Of a stretch of DNA of 64,000 nt, positions 39,422 to 52,582 are shown one piece after another. Within the stretch, counting starts at the first letter, position 1. The number at the start of each line of letters is the position of its first letter. The notes below the pieces were generated by a model. The model had not been told where the DNA came from, made no database searches, and saw only the letters and a list, made by a program, of their open reading frames with translations. Source of the stretch: Halovibrio salipaludis (GTDB lineage Bacteria > Pseudomonadota > Gammaproteobacteria > Pseudomonadales > Oleiphilaceae). The position numbers and the translations under genes are program-made. The stretch is from contig NZ_NSKD01000002.1 in NCBI RefSeq assembly GCF_002286965.1, positions 1 to 64,000 on the forward strand, in the 5' to 3' direction.

Positions 39422-40432
39422 TCATAGGTTCAGTACGATCTTGCCGACGTGTTGAGCGGAAGTCAGGTGGTTCAGGGCCTGCGCGTACGCCATCCCGTCG
39501 AACTCACGGTCGATGATCGGTGTGATTCCGTTGTGCTCAATGGCGATGCAGAGGTGCTCCAGTGTGCTGGTGGGCCCCGCCGCGATACCGCGCACCCTGG
39601 CGTGCGCCTGAAGGATCTGTAGCGGGTTGATCTGCCCCTGTTTCCCGCCCAGGTATCCGATCACATTGATCTGGCCGCCGACGGCCAGGGCTGATAGTGA
39701 CTGCGCGAAGGTTCCGGGGCCGCCCACCTCGAGGATGTGATCGACCCCATGACCGTTCGTTGCAGCGGTGACCGCATCGGCCCAGTCCGGCGTGCTGTGG
39801 TAGTTGATGGTGGCTGTGGCTCCATGGTGGCGGGCGAGTGCGAGCTTGGCATCGCTTGAGGACAGGACAATGACCTGGGCGCCGTGCATCCGCGCGATCT
39901 GGAGGGCAAACATCGAGACACCGCCGGTGCCCTGCACCAGTACCCGATCCCCCGCCTGGATCCCGCCTTCAGTGACCAGCGCCTGCCAGGCGGTAACCCC
40001 GGCGCAGGGGAGGGTGGCAGCCTGGGCGAAATCAAGATGTGAAGGGGCTTTGACCAGACCCTGTTGTGGCAGAACCCGGTATTCGCTCAGCATGCCATCC
40101 AGTGGGCCGCCGAGTGTTTCCGCGTGCAGTGAGTCGGCCAGTGGCCCCGAGTGCCAGCCCTGCCAGAAACTGGCAATAACGGGGTCGCCGGCACGCAGGG
40201 CGCTGACACCCGGCCCTGTGTCCACAACCTCGCCGGCGCCATCGGAGAGCGGGACCAGGCCAGGCCCATAGACGGTGTGATACTGGCCATTGATGACCTC
40301 CCAGTCGCGGTAATTGAGCGATGCCGCCCTGATACGGATCAGCACCTCGCCATGGCCAGGTGCAGGGATGTCGCAGGTGTGGACTTCAAGGTTGTCCGTG
40401 CCGAATGATGACCCGAGGCGGATCTGTTTCAT
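39422..40432 (-). CDS. Zinc-free MDR-family NAD(P)-dependent oxidoreductase
   Basis: A 336-residue medium-chain dehydrogenase/reductase. The nucleotide-binding loop is GTGGVSMFALQIARMHGA; NYRDWEVINGQY and PLSDGAGEVVDTG lie in the catalytic half. The zinc-binding Cys/His residues of classical alcohol dehydrogenases are absent, so it is closer to quinone-oxidoreductase-like members; the substrate is unknown. The ATG at 40432 (MKQIRLGS) fits the family better than one at 40471. Neither has a strong ribosome site. Confidence 0.85.
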   Translation of the reverse strand: MKQIRLGSSFGTDNLEVHTCDIPAPGHGEVLIRIRAASLNYRDWEVINGQYHTVYGPGLVPLSDGAGEVVDTGPGVSALRAGDPVIASFWQGWHSGPLADSLHAETLGGPLDGMLSEYRVLPQQGLVKAPSHLDFAQAATLPCAGVTAWQALVTEGGIQAGDRVLVQGTGGVSMFALQIARMHGAQVIVLSSSDAKLALARHHGATATINYHSTPDWADAVTAATNGHGVDHILEVGGPGTFAQSLSALAVGGQINVIGYLGGKQGQINPLQILQAHARVRGIAAGPTSTLEHLCIAIEHNGITPIIDREFDGMAYAQALNHLTSAQHVGKIVLNL

Positions 40433-40680
40433 GGTGGTGGTTCCCGTGTCGTGAATGAATGGAGCGGTCATACAGGTTGTTGTGCCGCCTGCGCCACTGA
40501 TCCAGCGTTTTCAGTACGCACGCTTCATGCCATTTTCCGGTTACCGGACTTCATCCGTGAAAACAGCGGATTGTGGGCAGTGATGCCGGCTCGGGAAACA
40601 GCCCGGTCTTCAGGCCTGAAAGGTCGGGGTTCGAAATGAAAGAGGGCATCGTTTGTGGGCGGATAATCTGAAAAGATCTA

Positions 40681-40708
40681 TTGACGCCCGGCTGCGCATG
40701 AGTACAAT
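40681..40708 (+). promoter_or_regulatory. tRNA-Gly promoter
   Basis: TTGACG and TACAAT are separated by 16 bases, and the tRNA begins 42 bases after the -10 box. This gives the stand-alone tRNA its own strong sigma-70 promoter. The remaining 200 bases between the MDR gene and this promoter hold no gene I can support. Confidence 0.75.
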
Positions 40709-40750
40709 ACACAGCCGTTGTTGGGGGCAACACAGCTTCCGGCAGACAAA

Positions 40751-40826
<76 letters not shown>

Positions 40827-40834
40827 GATTCCCC

Positions 40835-40865
40835 ACAGAAGCCCGGCCCAGTGCCGGGCTTCTGT
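40835..40865 (+). terminator. Terminator after tRNA-Gly
   Basis: ACAGAAGCCCGGC and GCCGGGCTTCTGT form a perfect 13-base stem with a five-base loop, nine bases after the tRNA CCA. A short T-rich stretch follows. It should separate the tRNA transcript from cheV. Confidence 0.85.
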
Positions 40866-40934
40866 GTTTCCGGCCCTCCGCTGCGTTCACTGAGCTACAC
40901 TGTGCGGAGAATTCCTTGCCCTTCGGAGGCTCCT

Positions 40935-41867
40935 ATGGCGGGACTGCTCGATAACGTGGATCAGCGCACGCGCCTGGTCGGGCGCAACCGGCTGGAACTG
41001 CTGCTGTTCCGGCTCCATGGCCGCCAGCTGTTTGCGATCAATGTGTTCAAGGTCCGTGAAGTCATCCGCATGCCGAAACTCACTGCGATTCCGCAACGGC
41101 ATCCGGTCGTGGAGGGTGTAACCCATCTTCGTGGTACCACGGTTCCGGTGATCAACCTGGGGGCGGCCATCGGCATGAAACCCCAGGAGGTCAGCGACGA
41201 CGCAAGCCTGATCATCACCGAGTACAACCGCCGGACCCAGGCGTTTCTGATCGGCGGGGTCGAGCGGATCCTGAACATGAACTGGGAAGAGATTGAATCG
41301 CCGCCGAAAACCACGGGGCGGGGGCATTACCTGACCGCGATCACCCGCCACGACGACAAGCTGGTCGAGATCATTGATGTGGAAAAGGTGCTGTCCGAGA
41401 TCGTGCCCTATACGACCTCGCTTTCCGAAGGGCTGGTGGATGAAGAGGTTGTGGCATCGGCCCGGGGCAAACGGATTCTGGTGGTCGATGATTCCCCGGT
41501 GGCGCTGAACCAGGCGCGTGATACCATCGAGCAGCTCGGGATCGAGGTGGTGACGGCGGGCAATGGGGCCGAGGGGCTCGCGCGGCTTCAGGCCATGGCC
41601 CAGAACGGCGGGATCGACCAGCTGTTGATGGTGATCACCGACGCTGAAATGCCCGAAATGGACGGTTACCGCCTGACCACCGAGATCCGTGAGGATTCAC
41701 GGCTCAAGCATCTCCATGTGGCTCTGCACACCTCGCTGAGCGGGGATTTCAACCAGGCCATGGTGGACCGTGTGGGCTGTGACGACTTTCTTTCCAAGTT
41801 CCGCCCTGATGAACTGGCGGAGCTTGTCCAGAACTATCTGCGCAAGGTGTCTGACACTAATTCATGA
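40935..41867 (+). CDS. cheV: Chemotaxis coupling protein CheV
   Basis: A 310-residue protein with an N-terminal CheW-like domain (about 20-165: LFRLHGRQLFAINVFKVREV, HLRGTTVPVINLG) and a C-terminal receiver domain (about 178-305). Receiver residues are the acidic pair in VVDDSP, the phosphorylated Asp236 in ITDAEMPEMDGY, and Lys in FLSKFRPDE. It couples receptors to CheA and may adapt signalling by phosphorylation. The start at 40935 has GGAGG upstream; the longer frame would include tRNA sequence. It overlaps uup by four bases. No other che genes are here. Confidence 0.94.
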   Translation: MAGLLDNVDQRTRLVGRNRLELLLFRLHGRQLFAINVFKVREVIRMPKLTAIPQRHPVVEGVTHLRGTTVPVINLGAAIGMKPQEVSDDASLIITEYNRRTQAFLIGGVERILNMNWEEIESPPKTTGRGHYLTAITRHDDKLVEIIDVEKVLSEIVPYTTSLSEGLVDEEVVASARGKRILVVDDSPVALNQARDTIEQLGIEVVTAGNGAEGLARLQAMAQNGGIDQLLMVITDAEMPEMDGYRLTTEIREDSRLKHLHVALHTSLSGDFNQAMVDRVGCDDFLSKFRPDELAELVQNYLRKVSDTNS

Positions 41868-43813
41868 GTACCGTTCTCACACTGGATTCCATCCAGCTCG
41901 CCTTTGGCATGCAACCCCTTCTGGACGGCGCGAACCTGCGCATTGAGCGTGGCGAACGCGTGGCGCTGCTCGGGCGTAACGGCGAAGGGAAATCCACACT
42001 GCTGCGCCTGGTGACCGGCGAGCTGGAGCCGGACGCCGGCGAGGTGTCCGTGCCCGAGGGCATGCGGGTGGCCGAGCTGCCCCAGGAGCTGCCCGAGAAG
42101 CGGGATCTGACCGCCTATCAGGTGGTGGCCCAGGCATTTCCGGAGACAGGGCGACTCCTGGAGCGGTTCAATGAACTTTCCATGACCGCCAGCAACGAGG
42201 ATGACCTGCAGCAGATGCAGAAGGTCCAGGAACGGCTTGAGGCCCTGGACGGCTGGCTCTATGACCAGCGCATCCGCACGGTTCTGGAGCAGTACCGGAT
42301 CAATCCGGAAGCGCGCCTGGATACGCTCTCGGGCGGCTGGCAGCGCCGTGTGCTGCTGGCAAAGGCCATGGTCACCGACCCCGATCTGCTGCTGCTGGAC
42401 GAGCCCACCAACCATCTGGATGTGCCCGCCATCCAGTGGCTTGAAGGCGCGCTGGCCCAGTTCCAGGGGGCGGTTCTGTTCGTGAGTCACGACCGTGCCT
42501 TCATCCGGGCCATGGCCACCCGCATCATCGAGCTGGACCGCGGGGCACTGACGTCATGGCCGGGGAACTATGGCCAGTACCTGGACGCCAAGGACAAGGC
42601 GCTGGCGGATGAAGAGCGCCAGCGTGCGGAGTTTGACCGCAAGCTGGCCCAGGAGGAGCGCTGGATCCGTCAGGGTGTGAAGGCTCGCCGTACCCGCAAC
42701 CAGGGCCGGGTGAAAGAGCTGGAGGCGATGCGGGCCGAGCGCCGCCAGCGCCGTGAACGCTCCGGCAAGGCGAAGATCGAGGTGGAGGATGCCGGGCGTT
42801 CCGGTAAGCTGATCGCCGAGGCCCAGCAGGCCGGCTTTGCCTGGAACGCGGAACAGCCGCTGATCCACAACCTGGATTTCATGCTGCTGCGGGGTGACAA
42901 GATCGGCGTGATCGGCGAGAACGGCTCGGGCAAGACAACGCTGCTCAAGCTCCTGCTCGGCGATCTCGAGCCCACCGAAGGCCAGATCCGCCGCGGCACG
43001 CGCCAGGAAGTGGCCTACTTCGACCAGCTGCGCGGCAAACTGGATCCGGAAAAGACCGCCTTCGAGAACCTCAGTGAGGGTCGTGAGACCGTTGAGGTGA
43101 ATGGGCGCAGCCGTCATGTCATGGGCTATCTGCAGGATTTCCTGTTCACACCGGAGCGGGCACGCACCCAGGTGCGGATGCTGTCGGGTGGTGAGCGGGC
43201 GCGTCTGCTGCTGGCGAAGCTGTTCAGCCAGCCCGCCAACATTCTGGTGCTCGACGAGCCCACCAACGACCTGGACGTGGATACACTCGAGCTTCTCGAA
43301 GCCCAGCTGGTGGAGTTCAAGGGAACCGTGATCGTGATCAGCCACGACCGGGAGTTCCTCGACCATGTCGCCGGGAGCGTGCTGTTCCTGGACGGTCTTG
43401 GTGGTGTGCACGAGACCATTGGTGGCTTCAGTGACTGGCGCCGTGAGGGCGGTCAGTTCCCGGCGGAACAGCCCGCAGTATCCGGAAGTGGAAGCGGGCG
43501 CCGCAGCGACTCCGGTGCAGGGACAAGTCAGTCCTCGGGCAGTCGCGCGGCGCCAACATCGGGTTCCGGTTCAGGGTCTGGAGGGAATAAGCTCAGCTAC
43601 AAATACAAGCTGGAACTGGAGCAGCTGCCACAGCGTATCCGGGACCTGGAGGCACGTATCGCGGAGCTGCACGAGCAGGTGTCGGAGCCGGATTTCTATC
43701 AGCAGGATAATGATACGGTTCAGAAGACGCTTGGCGAACTCTCGGAGCAGGAGTCCGAACTTGAGTCCGCCATGGAGCGCTGGGTGGAACTGGAGGAGAT
43801 GGCCAGCGGCTGA
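41864..43813 (+). CDS. uup: ABC-F ATPase Uup
   Basis: A 649-residue ABC-F protein that acts on ribosomes or DNA structure rather than transport. There are two ATPase domains: Walker A GRNGEGKST and GENGSGKTT, signatures LSGGWQRR and LSGGERAR, Walker B LLLDEPTNHLD and LVLDEPTNDLD. A basic linker (ARRTRNQGRVKELEAMRAER) lies between. The C-terminal coiled coil (about 574-645) that defines Uup follows a 35-residue Ser/Gly-rich linker (about 538-573). It is coupled to cheV by an ATGA overlap, and its stop directly abuts the convergent uspA stop. Confidence 0.94.
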   Translation: MSTVLTLDSIQLAFGMQPLLDGANLRIERGERVALLGRNGEGKSTLLRLVTGELEPDAGEVSVPEGMRVAELPQELPEKRDLTAYQVVAQAFPETGRLLERFNELSMTASNEDDLQQMQKVQERLEALDGWLYDQRIRTVLEQYRINPEARLDTLSGGWQRRVLLAKAMVTDPDLLLLDEPTNHLDVPAIQWLEGALAQFQGAVLFVSHDRAFIRAMATRIIELDRGALTSWPGNYGQYLDAKDKALADEERQRAEFDRKLAQEERWIRQGVKARRTRNQGRVKELEAMRAERRQRRERSGKAKIEVEDAGRSGKLIAEAQQAGFAWNAEQPLIHNLDFMLLRGDKIGVIGENGSGKTTLLKLLLGDLEPTEGQIRRGTRQEVAYFDQLRGKLDPEKTAFENLSEGRETVEVNGRSRHVMGYLQDFLFTPERARTQVRMLSGGERARLLLAKLFSQPANILVLDEPTNDLDVDTLELLEAQLVEFKGTVIVISHDREFLDHVAGSVLFLDGLGGVHETIGGFSDWRREGGQFPAEQPAVSGSGSGRRSDSGAGTSQSSGSRAAPTSGSGSGSGGNKLSYKYKLELEQLPQRIRDLEARIAELHEQVSEPDFYQQDNDTVQKTLGELSEQESELESAMERWVELEEMASG

Positions 43814-44248
43814 TCAGCCGCCGATGCGTACCGCCAGCACGTCGCAGGGTGAGCCGTGCAGCACGGAGTTCGCGGTGGAGCCCAGCAACAGCTGGATACC
43901 GTGACGGCCATGGCTGCCGATCACGATCAGGTCGCAACCCCGTTCCTCCGCCTGCCTGCGTACTTCCGATCCGGGTCGGCCAACCACCACGTGCCGGTTG
44001 TCGGGGCCAACGCCGTGCTCATCCCCATACGCATCCAGCTTGCTGCGCGCATTGTCCTCAAGCTGCTGCTGCAGGTCACTGAGATCCAGGGGCAGATCGC
44101 CGCCATAGGCGTAGCCCACGGGTTCCACCACATGCAGCAGATCCAGGGTTGCGGCGTTGCTCTCCGCCAGCCGCTTCGCCTTGCCCAGCACTTCCGGTGC
44201 CTCCTCGGTAAGGTCGATGGCAACCAGGATGCGTTGATAGTCACTCAT
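43814..44248 (-). CDS. UspA-family universal stress protein
   Basis: A 144-residue single-domain Usp. The N-terminus YQRILVAIDLTEEAPEVLGK and the C-terminal ATP-binding pattern G-2x-G-9x-GS (IGSHGRHGIQLLLGST) are clear, suggesting an ATP-binding member. GGAGGAG precedes the ATG. It lies 23 bases downstream of an unrelated secreted-protein gene on the same strand and may be cotranscribed with it. Confidence 0.93.
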   Translation of the reverse strand: MSDYQRILVAIDLTEEAPEVLGKAKRLAESNAATLDLLHVVEPVGYAYGGDLPLDLSDLQQQLEDNARSKLDAYGDEHGVGPDNRHVVVGRPGSEVRRQAEERGCDLIVIGSHGRHGIQLLLGSTANSVLHGSPCDVLAVRIGG

Positions 44249-44271
44249 GGTGGGTGCTCCTCCGTGGGTCT

Positions 44272-45135
44272 TCAGGCTGATTTGAGGCGTTCAATGGTCT
44301 GCTCCAGACTCTCGATGATGCTGGTGGAATAGCGGTTGATCACGAACGCCACGTTCTGTTCATCATATTCGATGTAGGAGCCACGGATGAAGCGCCACTT
44401 GCTGTTGACGTCCGAAAGGGTGGCGTCGATCTGCTGGTTGTCCCCTACGCGCTTGCGGAGCTCCTCCAGGCTGTCCTCGAACTTCCGGGCCAGCTCGTCC
44501 AGTGATTGATCCGAATCGGCACCCTGGAAGACCTGGGACACGGACGATGAGGACCGTGCGGAGTAGCGTGTGACCATCAGGGCCATGGTGATGGAGGCTT
44601 CCCGGGCGAGCTCCAGGTCGGTAACGGTGGGGGTGGCTTCCTGGCCGGCCACCTGGTCATAGAGCTTTTCTGACAGCACGCTCAGGTTCTGCGCCTGGTT
44701 GGCCATGTCCGACAGAAGCCGCAGGTCAGGGTAACCAGAGCCGCGAACGTCCTCGATGTTGGTGTCCATCTGGTCCTCGAAGCTTGTATAGGCGCCGCGC
44801 AGATCCTCAAGTTCGGAGCCGGTGAGCGACTCGCCGGCCAGGTCGCCGATCTCGCCGAGCAGGGCGTCCGAGCGTTCCATGTTATCGTTGATCTCGGAAA
44901 CCAGTTCCTCCTCCGGATCCATGCTGTAGTTGTAGTAGTCGTTCAGGGCCATGAAGTTGCGCAGACGGAAGCGGTGAATCCGGTCGAGCAGCTGCTCCGC
45001 CATGGCTTCGGTTTCGTTTTCCGCCTCGCTGCTGCCGTCCGCCTGCTGACTGTGGGCGGGCAGAGCGCCCAGCGCAAGAAGCGCCAGGGCAAGGAAGCTC
45101 GTCAGCAGACGTGTTCGAAGGGTGCCTGTCATCAT
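44272..45135 (-). CDS. Secreted helical protein of unknown function
   Basis: A 287-residue protein with a signal peptide (LRTRLLTSFLALALLALGAL, then PAHSQ). The rest is acidic and largely helical, with no cysteines. Part of it (RLLSDMANQAQNLSVLSEKLYDQV) faintly recalls the PilJ-type sensory domains of type IV pilus chemoreceptors, but I would not assign it. The start at 45135 is chosen for the signal peptide and the upstream GGAG; the frame extends to 45273 without coding character. No domain gives a function. Confidence 0.6.
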   Translation of the reverse strand: MMTGTLRTRLLTSFLALALLALGALPAHSQQADGSSEAENETEAMAEQLLDRIHRFRLRNFMALNDYYNYSMDPEEELVSEINDNMERSDALLGEIGDLAGESLTGSELEDLRGAYTSFEDQMDTNIEDVRGSGYPDLRLLSDMANQAQNLSVLSEKLYDQVAGQEATPTVTDLELAREASITMALMVTRYSARSSSSVSQVFQGADSDQSLDELARKFEDSLEELRKRVGDNQQIDATLSDVNSKWRFIRGSYIEYDEQNVAFVINRYSTSIIESLEQTIERLKSA

Positions 45136-45304
45136 GTCGGGTTGGTCTCCGCCTTTGTTGTCTGTGTTCTGGATTCTGGCCACAGTGTAGCAAGCTTTCA
45201 CATTCTTCCAATCCGCGGGGCGGCGCATCTGGGGGCCATGTCGCAGGATGGCGGTGAATAAACAAATTGACAAACGCTCGGTTTTTTTTCATCGTTGGCG
45301 CCGG

Positions 45305-45324
45305 ATTCAAACGACTGTATGAAT
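45305..45324. promoter_or_regulatory. Possible PsrA-type operator upstream of fadBA
   Basis: The dyad ATTCA-N10-TGAAT contains TTCAAACGACTGTATGAA, six of nine bases matching between the half-sites. It resembles the TTCAAACG-type sites bound by the fatty-acid regulator PsrA in several gammaproteobacteria. It lies about 55 bases upstream of fadB, downstream of a TTGACA at 45267 whose partner -10 box is poor. This is similarity by eye only. Confidence 0.35.
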
Positions 45325-45376
45325 TTGGATCGCGCTACGGCCAGCGACGTACCAATCACAACCTGGAGAACAGTTG

Positions 45377-48732
<3,356 letters not shown>

Positions 48733-48752
48733 TCCGCTTCCAAGCCCTCTTG

Positions 48753-48780
48753 AGCCCGGCCACGCGCCGGGCTTTTTGTT
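48753..48780 (+). terminator. Terminator after fadA
   Basis: AGCCCGGC and GCCGGGCT form an eight-base stem with a five-base loop, running into a T-rich tract (TTTTTGTTTG). It is a classic intrinsic terminator and closes the fadBA unit before the topA promoter. Confidence 0.9.
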
Positions 48781-48789
48781 TGTGGTCAC

Positions 48790-48818
48790 TTGACCCGCCA
48801 TGACCCAATCCCTATATA
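48790..48818 (+). promoter_or_regulatory. topA promoter
   Basis: TTGACC and TATATA are 17 bases apart, just after the fadA terminator and 64 bases upstream of the topA ATG. The arrangement indicates that topA is transcribed on its own. Confidence 0.7.
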
Positions 48819-48881
48819 TTGTCGCCACGTCCATGGTCGGCGCCATGGTCACCACACTGTTCTGAGGAAGATTTCGCTGTT

Positions 48882-51575
48882 ATGGGTAAAAGTCTGGTAA
48901 TCGTGGAGTCCCCCGCCAAGGCCAAGACCATCAATAAGTACCTTGGTGATGACTACATCGTGAAGTCCAGCGTGGGACATATCCGCGATCTTCCAGTGAG
49001 TGGTTCCGGCAACCGCAAAACGGACCCCAAGGAGCGTGCCCGCCAGGCTGCGGAGACACGCAAGATGGATCCCGAGACCAAGGCCCGCTACAAGCAGCAG
49101 AAGGCCCATGATCAGCTGATCCGTCGTATGGGCGTGGACCCGGAGAACGACTGGGAAGCCCATTACGAGATACTCCCCGGTAAGGAGAAGGTGGTCAGCG
49201 AACTGCAGCGGCTGGCGAACAACGCCGATGCGGTCTACCTGGCCACGGACCTTGACCGCGAGGGGGAGGCCATTGCCTGGCACCTGAAGGAGGCCATTGG
49301 CGGTGACGACGACAAGTACCGTCGTGTGGTGTTCAATGAGATCACCAAGCGTGCCATCCAGGGGGCCTTTTCCGAACCCACGGACGTGGACACTCACCGG
49401 GTTGAGGCACAGCAGGCACGCCGGTTCCTGGATCGTGTGGTGGGCTATATGGTCTCGCCGCTGCTGTGGAGCAAGATCGCGCGTGGTCTTTCCGCCGGTC
49501 GCGTCCAGTCCGTGGCGGTTCGGCTCATCGTCGAGCGCGAGCGTGAGATCCGTGCCTTTGTACCCGAGGAATACTGGGAGCTGGATACACTGCTGACACC
49601 GCCCGAACAGAAGAGTGTGGGCATTCCGTTCGAGGTGGCAAAGTATGGCGACAAGCCCTACAGGCCCACGAACGAGCAGCAGAGCAATGAGCATGTCGAG
49701 CGCCTGAGGGCCCTGGCGGAGGATGAGCAGGCCTTCCGCGTGGCCAAGCGCGAAGACAAGCCCACCAAATCCCGGCCCTCGGCCCCGTTCATCACCTCCA
49801 CACTGCAGCAGGCGGCGAGTAACCGTCTCGGTTTCAGTGTGAAGAAGACCATGACGCTGGCCCAGCGCCTGTACGAGGCCGGCTACATTACCTACATGCG
49901 GACCGATTCCACCAACCTGAGCCAGGATGCGATCCAGTCCGCGCGTGGCTATATCCAGGCCAGCTTCGGTGATGAGTACCTGCCCGAGAAGCCGCGCTAT
50001 TACACCTCCCGGGAGGGTGCCCAGGAAGCGCACGAGGCGATCCGGCCTTCCGACGTCAAGCGCCGGGCGCAGGATATCAGCGGTCTGGAGAAGGATGCTG
50101 AACGCCTGTACGACCTGATCTGGCGCCAGTTCGTGGCCTGCCAGATGACGGACGCCGAGTTCCTGAGCACATCCGTGACCGTGGTCGCAGGAGATTACCA
50201 GCTGAAGACCCGGGGCCGGATCATCCGGTTTGATGGTTTCCAGAAGGTGGCGCCGTCCTCCGGGAAGAAGGACCAGGACGTGGTGCTTCCGGATATTGCC
50301 GAAGGCGATCGCCTGATCCTGAGCGAACTCACGCCGAGCCAGCACTTTACCAAGCCGACACCACGCTACACCGAGGCGTCGCTGGTCAAGGAGCTTGAGA
50401 AGCGTGGGATCGGACGGCCCTCAACCTATGCCTCCATTATCTCGACCATCCAGGAGCGCGGCTATGTGCGCCTGGAGAACCGGCGTTTCTATGCGGAAAA
50501 GCTGGGGGACATTGTTACGGACCGGCTGCACGAATCCTTCTCCAACCTGCTGGATTACGATTTCACGGCACGCATGGAGGAGGAACTCGACGAGGTTGCC
50601 GAGGGCAGGGAGGACTGGAAACAGGTTCTCAATGAATTCTACGAGCGCTTCTCGAAGCAGCTCCAGCAGGCGGAGTCCACGGATGGTGGCATGCGCACCA
50701 ATGCGCCCACGGACACGGACATCGAATGCCCGGACTGCGGCCGGCACATGCAGATCCGTGTCGCCAGCACCGGGGTTTTCCTTGGGTGCTCCGGTTACTC
50801 GCTGCCTCCCAAGGAGCGGTGCAAGAAGACCATCAACCTGATTCCCGGTGACGAGGCGGTCAGCGCGGATGAGGATGACGACGGCGAGGGCGAATCCCGC
50901 CTGCTGCGCGAGAAGCACCGTTGCCCGAAGTGCGGTACGGCCATGGACAGCTACCTGATCGATGAGAGCCGCAAGCTGCACGTGTGCGGTAACAGCCCCG
51001 ACTGTGACGGCCAGGAACTGGAGTATGGCAGCTTCCGCATCAAGGGCTACGAGGGCCCGACGCTGGAATGCGACAAGTGTGGCAGCGAGATGCAGCTCAA
51101 GAGCGGGCGTTTCGGGAAGTACTTCGACTGCACCAACTCCGAGTGTAAGAACACCCGTAAGCTGCTGCGCAACGGCGAGCCGGCGCCCCCCAAGATGGAC
51201 CCGATCCCGATGCCGGAGCTGCAGTGCCAGAAGGTGGACGACACCTATGTACTGAGGGATGGCGCCTCAGGCCTGTTCCTGGCCGCCAGCCAGTTCCCCA
51301 AGAACCGCGAGACGCGGCCGCCGCTGGTGAGCGAGATCAAGCCGCACGCGGCGGAGTTGGATCCCAAGTACGCCTACATACTGGATGCGCCCGAGCGCGA
51401 CCCCGAGGGGAACCCGACAACGGTGCGCTACAGCCGTAAGACCAAGGAGCAGTATGTGGCGTCCGAAAAGGACGGTAAGGCGACCGGATGGCAGGCCTAC
51501 TACCGCAACGGCCGGTGGGAGCCCCAGGAGAAGAAGAAATCCGGTGGTCAGGGCGGCAAGCGAAAGGCCAGTTGA
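48882..51575 (+). CDS. topA: DNA topoisomerase I
   Basis: Relaxes negative supercoils. The 897-residue type IA enzyme begins [20 protein letters not shown] (Toprim) and contains [13 protein letters not shown] and the active-site Tyr in [12 protein letters not shown]. Three C-terminal zinc-ribbon-like domains follow ([27 protein letters not shown]), then a basic Lys-rich tail. The ATG at 48882 is the conserved start; the frame open from 48819 lies in the promoter region. Fad-topA adjacency is typical of Pseudomonas-like genomes. Confidence 0.97.
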   Translation: MGKSLVIVESPAKAKTINKYLGDDYIVKSSVGHIRDLPVSGSGNRKTDPKERARQAAETRKMDPETKARYKQQKAHDQLIRRMGVDPENDWEAHYEILPGKEKVVSELQRLANNADAVYLATDLDREGEAIAWHLKEAIGGDDDKYRRVVFNEITKRAIQGAFSEPTDVDTHRVEAQQARRFLDRVVGYMVSPLLWSKIARGLSAGRVQSVAVRLIVEREREIRAFVPEEYWELDTLLTPPEQKSVGIPFEVAKYGDKPYRPTNEQQSNEHVERLRALAEDEQAFRVAKREDKPTKSRPSAPFITSTLQQAASNRLGFSVKKTMTLAQRLYEAGYITYMRTDSTNLSQDAIQSARGYIQASFGDEYLPEKPRYYTSREGAQEAHEAIRPSDVKRRAQDISGLEKDAERLYDLIWRQFVACQMTDAEFLSTSVTVVAGDYQLKTRGRIIRFDGFQKVAPSSGKKDQDVVLPDIAEGDRLILSELTPSQHFTKPTPRYTEASLVKELEKRGIGRPSTYASIISTIQERGYVRLENRRFYAEKLGDIVTDRLHESFSNLLDYDFTARMEEELDEVAEGREDWKQVLNEFYERFSKQLQQAESTDGGMRTNAPTDTDIECPDCGRHMQIRVASTGVFLGCSGYSLPPKERCKKTINLIPGDEAVSADEDDDGEGESRLLREKHRCPKCGTAMDSYLIDESRKLHVCGNSPDCDGQELEYGSFRIKGYEGPTLECDKCGSEMQLKSGRFGKYFDCTNSECKNTRKLLRNGEPAPPKMDPIPMPELQCQKVDDTYVLRDGASGLFLAASQFPKNRETRPPLVSEIKPHAAELDPKYAYILDAPERDPEGNPTTVRYSRKTKEQYVASEKDGKATGWQAYYRNGRWEPQEKKKSGGQGGKRKAS

Positions 51576-51585
51576 TGGTGCCGTA

Positions 51586-51606
51586 GGCGCCCGCTTGCGG
51601 GCGCTC
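51586..51606 (+). terminator. Hairpin after topA
   Basis: GCGCCCGC and GCGGGCGC are separated by two T residues, ten bases after the topA stop. There is no T-tract, so it may be a bidirectional or inefficient terminator between topA and the convergent dehydrogenase gene. Confidence 0.4.
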
Positions 51607-51641
51607 GAGCGAAGCGCGGGCAAGTCCGCTCCTGCAGTAGG

Positions 51642-52514
51642 TCAGGAGTTTGCCCGCAACCGCTCCAGAAGCGCCGAGGTATCCCAGCGCCCACCGCCCA
51701 GGTTCTGCACGTCGGAGTAGAACTGGTCGACTAATGCGGCGACTGGCAGGCTGGCGCCATTGTTCCGCGCCTCCGCGATGCAGATGCCCAGATCCTTGCG
51801 CATCCAGTCCACTGCAAAGCCGTGGTTGTATTCCCCCTCGATCATGGTCTGGGCGCGGTTATCCATCTGCCAGGACTGGGCCGCACCGCCACTGATGGCC
51901 TGCACAACCGATGCCGGGTCAAGCCCCGCCTCCTCGGCGAAATGAAGCCCTTCCGAGAGCCCCTGCAGAAGACCCGCGACGGTGATCTGGTTCACCATCT
52001 TGGTGAGCTGGCCATGACCCGCTCCCCCCATGTAATGCACCGCCTTGCCGTAGCAGTTGAGCACGGGCAGGGCCCGGTCGAAGGCGCCACGCTCGCCACC
52101 GCACATGATGGTCAGTTGGGCGTTTTCGGCCCCCTTCTGGCCGCCGGAGACCGGCGCGTCCACCCAGCTGTGCCCGGCCTTGGCCGCCTCTTCCGCCAGT
52201 TCCCGGGTAACACTGGCTGACGCCGTGGTGTGGTCGATCAGAAGCGCGCCCTCAGGGACATTGGCGATGATGCCATGCTCGCCGGTGTAGAGCGCTCTCA
52301 GATCCGGGTCTGCTCCCACGCAGGTAACGACGGCATCCGCATCCATCACGGCCTGCGCAATACCTTCTGCGGTTTCGCCGGGGTAATCGCGGGCCCAGGC
52401 CCGTGCCTTTTCCCCCGTGCGGTTGTAGACCCGTACGCTGAACCCGTCATGCCGGGCCAGATGCCCGGCCATGGGAAAGCCCATGACCCCGAGTCCGATG
52501 AAAGCAATCTGCAT
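51642..52514 (-). CDS. Beta-hydroxyacid dehydrogenase (HIBADH/GlxR family)
   Basis: A 290-residue NAD(P)-dependent enzyme. The Rossmann motif IAFIGLGVMGFPMAGHLAR is at the N-terminus. The substrate motif DHTTASASVTRELAEEA, the catalytic block DAPVSGGQKGAENAQLTIM, and the catalytic lysine in GHGQLTKMVNQ follow. Family members reduce tartronate semialdehyde or oxidise 3-hydroxyisobutyrate and related acids; which one cannot be told here. It follows gltA on the same strand but is separated from it by a strong terminator. Confidence 0.9.
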   Translation of the reverse strand: MQIAFIGLGVMGFPMAGHLARHDGFSVRVYNRTGEKARAWARDYPGETAEGIAQAVMDADAVVTCVGADPDLRALYTGEHGIIANVPEGALLIDHTTASASVTRELAEEAAKAGHSWVDAPVSGGQKGAENAQLTIMCGGERGAFDRALPVLNCYGKAVHYMGGAGHGQLTKMVNQITVAGLLQGLSEGLHFAEEAGLDPASVVQAISGGAAQSWQMDNRAQTMIEGEYNHGFAVDWMRKDLGICIAEARNNGASLPVAALVDQFYSDVQNLGGGRWDTSALLERLRANS

Positions 52515-52546
52515 GGGACGCTGCCTCCTCCTGTCTCCTGAAACGA

Positions 52547-52572
52547 GAAAACCCGCTCGGAAGCGGGTTTTC
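52547..52572 (-). terminator. Terminator after gltA
   Basis: GAAAACCCGCT and AGCGGGTTTTC form an 11-base perfect stem with a four-base loop. Read on the minus strand it ends in TTTTC, eleven bases after the gltA stop. The A/T-rich stem base supplies a T-run in both directions. Confidence 0.85.
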
Positions 52573-52582
52573 GGGGGTGCTG

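Noticed and set aside
43478-43585. Ser/Gly-rich repeat stretch in uup as a possible recombination or low-complexity insertion
   Set aside because: In frame and at the expected linker position before the C-terminal coiled coil; more likely an ordinary flexible linker.
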